DNA of 29,031 bases from TMED109 sp015660425. Its GTDB lineage: Bacteria > Pseudomonadota > Alphaproteobacteria > TMED109. This document shows positions 24,252-29,031 of this stretch, one piece after another (position 1 is the stretch's first letter; every line of letters starts with the position of its first letter). A program made the position numbers and the translations under genes. The stretch covers positions 1 to 29,031 of the forward strand of contig JAPYTH010000022.1 of the NCBI GenBank assembly GCA_029936295.1, written 5' to 3'. The notes beneath the pieces are model-generated. The model did not search any database, had not been told where the DNA came from, and was given only the letters and a program-made list of their open reading frames with translations.

Positions 24252-26207
24252 ATGGAAATTCAAACAGAATGGTTAACCTATGATGTTATAGTTGTTGGCT
24301 CTGGTGGCGCTGGAGCACAAGCTGCTTATGCTGCAGCAGAACAAGGAGCAAAGGTATTATTAGTTTCTAAAGATCCATTAGGAGCTTCCGATACAAAAAT
24401 TTCAGAAGGTTTAGCTACTGTAAGAGAATCTGGAACAGACGATGATTATGAAGATGTTTTATCGGAAAATGTTAAATTAGCAGGCGGTGATTTACCTATC
24501 AAAAAACTTACAGACACATTTGCAAAATATTCAAAAGATGCTTATGACAAATACCGCGTTCATGGGTTAAGACCGTCCATAAATAAAAATAAAAATGGTC
24601 CTCAATCATTGCCTTTAGCTATGGGAGGACATAATAGAAATCGATCAGTTGGACATGAAAATCATGGCATAGCATTTGGTCATGCTAATTGGGCTTCAAT
24701 AATTAAAGAAAAAAATATTGAATATATTGAAGATTCTTGGTTTTTAGATTTAATTGTAAAAAGAAATGCTAATAATATTCACGGTATAGTACTGGGAGGT
24801 CTAGTTTATGATGCTGGAAAAGGAGTGTTATTAGCAATAAAAGCTCCGTCAGTAGTAATAGCAGCAGGAGGGCTTTCAACTTTATTTTTTCCTAAAACAG
24901 ATACTATGAGAGGTAATACTGGAGATAGTTATGCTATAGCTTTAAGGGCAGGTGCAGATTTGGTAGATATGGAACAATTACAATTTCTACCTTTTTGTTT
25001 AGCATCTCCTCCTTCATATGAAGGGCTATTAGCAGGAGAACCTGTTACGGCTAGTTACTTAGGAGTTTTAAGAGATAAGAATGGAAAAGTAATTTTAAAC
25101 GGTGTGCATTTGAGAACTAGAGCTGCTTGCTCAGAAGCCATTATGAGAGCGGTTGTAGATGGGAGGGGTAGTCCTAATGGAGGAGCCTACTTGGATATGA
25201 CTGCAAATAAAGTACTTCCTAGATCTGGACCATATTTTATGAAGTTTTTGAAAACTAGTCTTCCTACTGCATATATAAATGCCAGGCAAGCATTAGGTAA
25301 AGAAGCTGCAAAAGTAGAGTCTTCATGGGAAATTCGCCCAGGTGCTCATTATATGATGGGAGGAATAAGAGTTGATGATGAAGGAGCTAGTGTAGGCGGA
25401 GATAAAGAAGGTTCTGTAAAATATGGAATATCTGGTTTATTTGCAGCTGGGCAATCTATGGGAGGGCTATTCGGTGCTAATAGATTGGGATCAACATCAT
25501 TAACAGAATTAGCTGTATTTGGCAACAGAGCTGGAATTGCAGCTGCAAAAAATGCTATTAATAAAGCTTCAATAATTAATGATGAGTTCTTTAATCCGTA
25601 TATTTCAGAATATAAAAAATTATTTGGTCGTCAAGGTACAATAGCATCAACTAGTTTAAAAGAAGTTCTTCAAAAAGAAAGTTGGGAAAAAATTGGCCCA
25701 GTTAGAACCTTAAAAGGGATAGATGAGATGGATAATATCATCATAGACTTAGAAGAAAAACTTATTCAAGTTGCAATATCAGATTATTCTATTTGGAATC
25801 AATCATTTCTAAATTATGTAGAATTACGTAATATGTTACATTCTGCAAAAGCAATAAGTTTGGCTGCGAAAGAAAGAAATGGGAGTATTGGTGGTCATGT
25901 TAGATTAGATGGGAAAAACATTTCTGCTTTTTCAAAGCCTTATTCTACGCTAGTAAATAAAGATAAAGGTCATTATAATGTAAAAAAGTTAGACAGAGAT
26001 AGAACACCAATTAAAAGATTAATTTATTATAAATTTATAGGGTATAAAAGGTTATTAGAAGCAAAAATATTATTAATACTACCTAAAAATATTCAGGATA
26101 AAAAATTAGAGAAAAAATATAAAGATATTATGTTGGCAAGTGGTAAAGTTCCAGAAATAATGCCTGGAAGTACTGAAGGAGCAATAGGGGAAACAACTTC
26201 AGTATGA
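24252..26207 (+). CDS. FrdA/SdhA-like FAD oxidoreductase, divergent active site
   Basis: A 651-residue soluble flavoprotein of the fumarate reductase/succinate dehydrogenase family. FAD motif VVGSGGAGAQAA is at 14-25. VIAAGGLSTLF, TGDSYAIALRAGADLVDME, GRGSPNGGAYLDM, PGAHYMMGGIRVDDEG (H366) and GANRLGSTSLTELAVFGNRAG (R411) line up with the family. Two changes stand out. The SHT motif, where His carries covalent FAD, reads SDT (D47), and the substrate-binding HPT reads LPF (L246). It therefore probably binds FAD non-covalently and acts on something other than fumarate or succinate. The stop overlaps the iron-sulfur subunit gene by 4 nt. No membrane anchor subunit is present. It probably forms a soluble two-subunit dehydrogenase or reductase; substrate unknown. 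Confidence 0.8.
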   Translation: MEIQTEWLTYDVIVVGSGGAGAQAAYAAAEQGAKVLLVSKDPLGASDTKISEGLATVRESGTDDDYEDVLSENVKLAGGDLPIKKLTDTFAKYSKDAYDKYRVHGLRPSINKNKNGPQSLPLAMGGHNRNRSVGHENHGIAFGHANWASIIKEKNIEYIEDSWFLDLIVKRNANNIHGIVLGGLVYDAGKGVLLAIKAPSVVIAAGGLSTLFFPKTDTMRGNTGDSYAIALRAGADLVDMEQLQFLPFCLASPPSYEGLLAGEPVTASYLGVLRDKNGKVILNGVHLRTRAACSEAIMRAVVDGRGSPNGGAYLDMTANKVLPRSGPYFMKFLKTSLPTAYINARQALGKEAAKVESSWEIRPGAHYMMGGIRVDDEGASVGGDKEGSVKYGISGLFAAGQSMGGLFGANRLGSTSLTELAVFGNRAGIAAAKNAINKASIINDEFFNPYISEYKKLFGRQGTIASTSLKEVLQKESWEKIGPVRTLKGIDEMDNIIIDLEEKLIQVAISDYSIWNQSFLNYVELRNMLHSAKAISLAAKERNGSIGGHVRLDGKNISAFSKPYSTLVNKDKGHYNVKKLDRDRTPIKRLIYYKFIGYKRLLEAKILLILPKNIQDKKLEKKYKDIMLASGKVPEIMPGSTEGAIGETTSV

Positions 26208-26938
26208 GCATAATTAATAATTCAATTGTAATTAACATAGTTACTGTAAGAGATGGTAAAGATAAGACAGTTCCATTTACCTATAATAAGAGGGAAGAGA
26301 AAGAAAAACCAATGGCTTTAGATGTGCTAATGCAAGCTCAGTCTTCAATTTTATCAGATTTAGCTTTTCGTTATGGTTGCCGAGCACGAAATTGTGGAGT
26401 TTGTACAATTGATATTAATGATCGCCCAAGGATTGCTTGTCGTTCTAGGGTAAAAGACGGCGATAAATTAAGCGCCATTGCAACATTACCAGTATTAAGT
26501 GATTTAGTAGTTAGAAGAGATGGTATTGCAAGACAGATGCGTGGTTTGAAAACATCTGGACAAGGAAATGATTTAAACGTTGATGCGCCGGATGTTTATC
26601 ATGAATTAACAGCTTGTATAGAATGTTATGCTTGTTTAGACAACTGTCCTATGCATGCAAGAAATTTTGATGATAAGTTACCTGGAGAGATGGAATCAGA
26701 CTTACCAGATCCATCAATAGGGTATAAATATGGAAATCCTTTTTCTTTATTAAAACTAGAACGTTTAAGACAAGATCCAATTAGTTCTGAGAAAGGTAAA
26801 GAAATAGCTCTAGATAAGGCAATAGATTTAGGGTTAGATGCTTGTATAGAATGCCCTGGATGTAAATGTGGTGTTGGAATAGACCTTAAAAATAAAGTTA
26901 TTAAACCTCTTCTAGAAGCAGCAAAATATAAAATCTAA
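26204..26938 (+). CDS. FrdB/SdhB-like iron-sulfur subunit, variant C-terminal cluster
   Basis: A 244-residue electron-transfer partner of the preceding flavoprotein. The N-terminal ferredoxin-like domain binds 2Fe-2S through C59, C64, C67 and C79 (YGCRARNCGVC...RIAC). The next motif CIECYACLDNCP (C138, C141, C144, C148) is a normal 4Fe-4S site. The third motif differs from SdhB: C214-IEC-PGC-KC-GVGID has C214, C217, C220 and C222, with no C-P and a CxC ending, so the third cluster may be altered or lost. The start lies inside the flavoprotein stop (ATGA). The whole is shorter than a membrane-bound SdhB complex would need, and no cytochrome b gene follows. Confidence 0.82.
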   Translation: MSIINNSIVINIVTVRDGKDKTVPFTYNKREEKEKPMALDVLMQAQSSILSDLAFRYGCRARNCGVCTIDINDRPRIACRSRVKDGDKLSAIATLPVLSDLVVRRDGIARQMRGLKTSGQGNDLNVDAPDVYHELTACIECYACLDNCPMHARNFDDKLPGEMESDLPDPSIGYKYGNPFSLLKLERLRQDPISSEKGKEIALDKAIDLGLDACIECPGCKCGVGIDLKNKVIKPLLEAAKYKI

Positions 26939-26949
26939 GGTAAAATATA

Positions 26950-26972
26950 TTATTCTGTAATATACAGAATAA
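26950..26972. promoter_or_regulatory. perfect 10-bp palindrome, candidate operator
   Basis: TTATTCTGTA (26950-26959), loop ATA (26960-26962), TACAGAATAA (26963-26972). The arms contain C and G, so it is less likely to be chance than the AT-only repeats. It lies 12 nt after the iron-sulfur gene stop and covers the -35 position of the extended -10 promoter at 26981-26989, the usual place for a repressor site. It could also act as an mRNA stem; no T-run follows. Confidence 0.5.
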
Positions 26973-26980
26973 ATGTTTAT

Positions 26981-26989
26981 TGCTATAAT
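26981..26989 (+). promoter_or_regulatory. extended -10 promoter (TGCTATAAT)
   Basis: TGC directly before a consensus TATAAT (26984-26989) is an extended -10 element, which needs little or no -35. Transcription would start near 26996, about 43 nt before the ATG of the NicX-like gene. It would let the ring-cleavage genes be expressed apart from the flavoprotein pair. Confidence 0.45.
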
Positions 26990-27038
26990 TTGTAAATAAT
27001 AATTTTAGTTATATACTAGTATTTTGTTATTTAAATTT

Positions 27039-28097
27039 ATGGATATGTATATGTTAAGAGAGAATTTAGAAGCTAAATGGATAGATTGTTTTGAAAAAAG
27101 TTTTTTATTAAGTGGTGTAACTTCAGGAAATATAGTTGCTATTATATCAGAGACGCAGTCTCGACAAGTATTAATAGATTTATCACAACATGCTTTACTA
27201 AGAATAGGTGCTAAACCCATTCAATTTCATGTTCCTACTCCAAAGTTAAAAGATTTGATACCTGTTAGGTCTACTGGTTCTTGTTATGCATTTGAAGGTT
27301 ATGAAACAATTTTACCTGCACTAAGCTCTTGTGATTTAATTATAGATTGTACTGTAGAAGGCATGTTGCATTCAAAAGAACTGCAAACCATAATTAAAGG
27401 TGGTGGTCGTCTTCTAATGATATCAAATGAACATCCAGAGGTATTAGAAAGATGTATGCCCGATGTATCTTTAAGACCAAAAATAGATACAAGTTTAAAG
27501 TTATTACAAAAATCTAAAACTATGTATGTGACATCTGAAGCAGGAACTAACCTTTCTGTAAACATTAAAGGGGCTCCAGCGCGCGCAGGTGCAGGTTATT
27601 TATCTCCAGGAGAGAAGGTAGCCTATTGGCCAGCGGGATTAGCACTATTCTTTCCTTTAGAAAATACGGTTAATGGTAAAATAGTTTTAAATACTGGTGA
27701 CGTTAATTTAACTTTTAAAAGATATATTGAAACTCCTGTAACTTTAATTATAGAAAATGATTTTGTAACTTCTATTGAAGGTAATGGTTTAGATGCGGAT
27801 TTAATGCGTTCCTATTATGAAGGTTGGAATGATCCAAATGCTTATGCTATTTCACATGTAGGATGGGGTCTTAATCCTAATGCAAGATGGGATGCATTAA
27901 CTATGTATGATAAACAGCATATTAATTGCACAGAATTAAGAGCGTTTGCAGGAAACTTCCTAATATCTACGGGTGCTAATGAATTTGCTGAACGTTATAC
28001 TACATGTCATTTTGACCTTCCTATGAGAAACTGTACTATAAAGCTTGATGACACTACTGTAGTTAATTCAGGAAAGCTGGTAGGTCCTTTGAGTTAA
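27039..28097 (+). CDS. NicX-like 2,5-dihydroxypyridine 5,6-dioxygenase (M29-like fold)
   Basis: A protein of about 352 residues in the family of NicX, an Fe2+ dioxygenase that opens 2,5-dihydroxypyridine to N-formylmaleamate. The C-terminal third matches NicX closely: WNDPNAYAISHVGWGLNPNA, then TELRAFAGNFLISTGAN, then TTCHFDLPMRNCTIKLDD. The metal ligands of NicX (His265, His318, Asp320) correspond to H273, H324 and D326 here. YWPAGLALFFPLENT and GKIVLNTGDVNL also fit. The N-terminal half is more divergent, so the true substrate may be a related hydroxylated N-heterocycle. The start is uncertain among ATG 27039, 27045, 27051 and TTG 27024; none has a clear ribosome-binding site. It shares one base with the next gene (TAATG). 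Relatives are often mislabelled as leucyl aminopeptidases. Confidence 0.78.
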   Translation: MDMYMLRENLEAKWIDCFEKSFLLSGVTSGNIVAIISETQSRQVLIDLSQHALLRIGAKPIQFHVPTPKLKDLIPVRSTGSCYAFEGYETILPALSSCDLIIDCTVEGMLHSKELQTIIKGGGRLLMISNEHPEVLERCMPDVSLRPKIDTSLKLLQKSKTMYVTSEAGTNLSVNIKGAPARAGAGYLSPGEKVAYWPAGLALFFPLENTVNGKIVLNTGDVNLTFKRYIETPVTLIIENDFVTSIEGNGLDADLMRSYYEGWNDPNAYAISHVGWGLNPNARWDALTMYDKQHINCTELRAFAGNFLISTGANEFAERYTTCHFDLPMRNCTIKLDDTTVVNSGKLVGPLS

Positions 28098-28942
28098 TGA
28101 CTTTGAAAGATATAAAGCATCAATTCGTAGAAGGTAACCCTCGGATAAGTTTTAAAGAATTAGGTAATGGTCCGCCTGTCATATTTTTGCATGGAATAGG
28201 CGGTAATCATTCGAATTGGTATGATCAACAGTCTCATATTTCAGATAGATTTACTACTATTGCCTGGGATGCACGAGGTTATGGAGATTCAGAAGATTAT
28301 AGTGGCCCATTAAAGTTTAGTGATTTTGGTGAAGATTTAATAAGACTATTAGATTCAAGAGATATAGAGAAAGCTCATTTCGTTGGTTTATCAATGGGTG
28401 CTCGAATACTTATGGATTTTTTTCCAAAATACAAAAATCGAGTTGCTACACTAGTTTTGTGTGATTGCTTTTTTGATTATAAAATATTAAGCATGGATAA
28501 ACAAAAAGAGTTTATTGATCTTCGTCAGAAACCCTTAAAAAGTGGCAAAACTTTAGAAGAAATAGCTCCTAAATTAATAGATTCACTAGTAGGTCCTAAT
28601 TGTACAAAAGAAGCTAGGGATAAATTGTATAAAAGTTTTTTAAAAATACATATAAATTCTTACTTAAAAACTATTGCTGAAACTGTTAACTATGACGCAA
28701 GCAGTAATTTATCTAAATTTAATGTGCCAACTCAACTAATTTATGGAGAATATGATCAATTAACTCCTGTTGCTATAGGCAAAAGTGCACAAAAAAAAAT
28801 ATTAAATTCTTCATTAAATATTATAAAGAATGCAGGTCATTTGAGTAATATTGAGCAACCTGATGCTTTTAATACAATTATAAATAATTTTCTTTCTAAG
28901 CATAGAAATTTAGCAAAGTTTAAAAAGGATATAAGAAAATGA
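28097..28942 (+). CDS. alpha/beta-hydrolase (NicD/PcaD-like)
   Basis: A 281-residue serine hydrolase. The oxyanion-hole loop is LHGIGGNHSNW (31-41), followed by AWDARGYGDS (57-65). The nucleophile is S99 in GLSMGA. D220 in YGEYDQLTP and H248 in AGHLSNIEQP complete the triad. The layout is that of 3-oxoadipate enol-lactonase, C-C hydrolases and NicD, the N-formylmaleamate deformylase that acts right after NicX. Coupling to the NicX-like gene (start and stop share one base) supports a deformylase-type role, but NicD identity is inferred from context, not residues. Its stop overlaps the next gene by 4 nt. Confidence 0.85.
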   Translation: MTLKDIKHQFVEGNPRISFKELGNGPPVIFLHGIGGNHSNWYDQQSHISDRFTTIAWDARGYGDSEDYSGPLKFSDFGEDLIRLLDSRDIEKAHFVGLSMGARILMDFFPKYKNRVATLVLCDCFFDYKILSMDKQKEFIDLRQKPLKSGKTLEEIAPKLIDSLVGPNCTKEARDKLYKSFLKIHINSYLKTIAETVNYDASSNLSKFNVPTQLIYGEYDQLTPVAIGKSAQKKILNSSLNIIKNAGHLSNIEQPDAFNTIINNFLSKHRNLAKFKKDIRK

Positions 28943-29031
28943 AAGAAGTCTCAGTTATAATATCAGGAGGAGGTTCTGTTGGTTTATCTTTAGCTGCTGA
29001 ATTAGGTTGGAGAGGAATAAATTGTATGATA
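28939..29031 (+). CDS. class A FAD-dependent monooxygenase, N-terminal part (runs off window)
   Basis: Only 31 codons are visible. MKEVSVIISGGGSVGLSLAA followed by ELGWRGINCMI is the FAD-binding beta-alpha-beta of class A aromatic hydroxylases; the GGGSVGLSLAxELGWRG form is that of the TfdB/PheA/MhpA group more than of NicC or salicylate hydroxylase. AAGGA (28925-28929) lies before the ATG, which overlaps the hydrolase stop (ATGA). Such an enzyme would add the ring hydroxyl needed before ring cleavage by the NicX-like protein (inference). The rest of the gene is outside the window. Confidence 0.75.
   Translation, partial: MKEVSVIISGGGSVGLSLAAELGWRGINCMI

Noticed and set aside
24252..26938. 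True succinate dehydrogenase or fumarate reductase
   Set aside because: The covalent-FAD His and the HPT substrate His are absent, the third iron-sulfur motif is altered and no membrane anchor genes follow.
27039..28097. M29 leucyl aminopeptidase (aminopeptidase T)
   Set aside because: The C-terminal SHVGWGLNPNA and CHFDLPMRN segments and the neighbouring hydrolase and monooxygenase match NicX rather than a peptidase.
1..29031. CRISPR arrays, insertion sequences, prophage or integrase genes
   Set aside because: I saw no spaced direct repeats, transposase or integrase motifs, and the only tRNA has no duplicated 3' end nearby.

Overview
This window comes from a compact, AT-rich bacterial genome (about 30% G+C by eye). 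Intergenic gaps are very short, there are many 1-8 nt gene overlaps, and no mobile elements or CRISPR are visible. The gene content fits a streamlined alphaproteobacterium, probably marine and oligotrophic (SAR11-like or an AEGEAN-169/HIMB59-type lineage). It includes a urea ABC transporter joined to urease, Tat-exported TRAP solute-binding proteins of the TakP type, CaiB/BaiF CoA-transferases, a bacterial leucyltransferase (Bpt) and a secreted pentapeptide-repeat protein. The taxonomic placement is inference; no marker gene here settles it.

Layout. (1) 1-1725: the 3' part of a UbiA-family gene resembling decaprenyl-phosphate phosphoribosyltransferase, then tRNA-Val(GAC) and a secreted pentapeptide-repeat protein. 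(2) 1722-3630, minus: a CoA-transferase and a GST-like protein in one unit. (3) 3687-5279, plus: a DHA2-type MFS exporter. (4) 5285-11321, minus: five closely packed genes, read as CoA-transferase, SLC13-type permease with two TrkA-C domains, Bpt, and two tandem TakP-like TRAP binding proteins. No TRAP membrane subunits lie nearby. (5) 11482-13063, plus: a monohaem cytochrome c and a flavocytochrome c sulfide dehydrogenase subunit, facing a YciA-like thioesterase on the minus strand.

(6) 13688-24144, plus: a complete collinear urea module, urtABCDE-ureDABCEFG. It covers high-affinity uptake, the three urease subunits and the four nickel-insertion accessories. All nickel and active-site residues of UreC are present. 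Upstream lie a sigma54-like -24/-12 element and an inverted repeat at activator distance. A perfect 15-bp inverted repeat separates urtA from urtB and may set the ratio of binding protein to permease.

(7) 24252-29031, plus, running off the window: a candidate catabolic cluster and the most novel part. A soluble FrdA/FrdB-like pair lacks the flavinylation His and a substrate His of true fumarate reductase and succinate dehydrogenase. After it come a palindrome and promoter, then a NicX-like ring-cleaving dioxygenase, an alpha/beta-hydrolase and the start of a class A FAD monooxygenase, translationally coupled. The logic of monooxygenase, ring-cleaving dioxygenase and hydrolase matches the late steps of N-heteroaromatic (pyridine) degradation. 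The gene set and order differ from the classical nic clusters. The pathway would release nitrogen beside a urea-nitrogen module.
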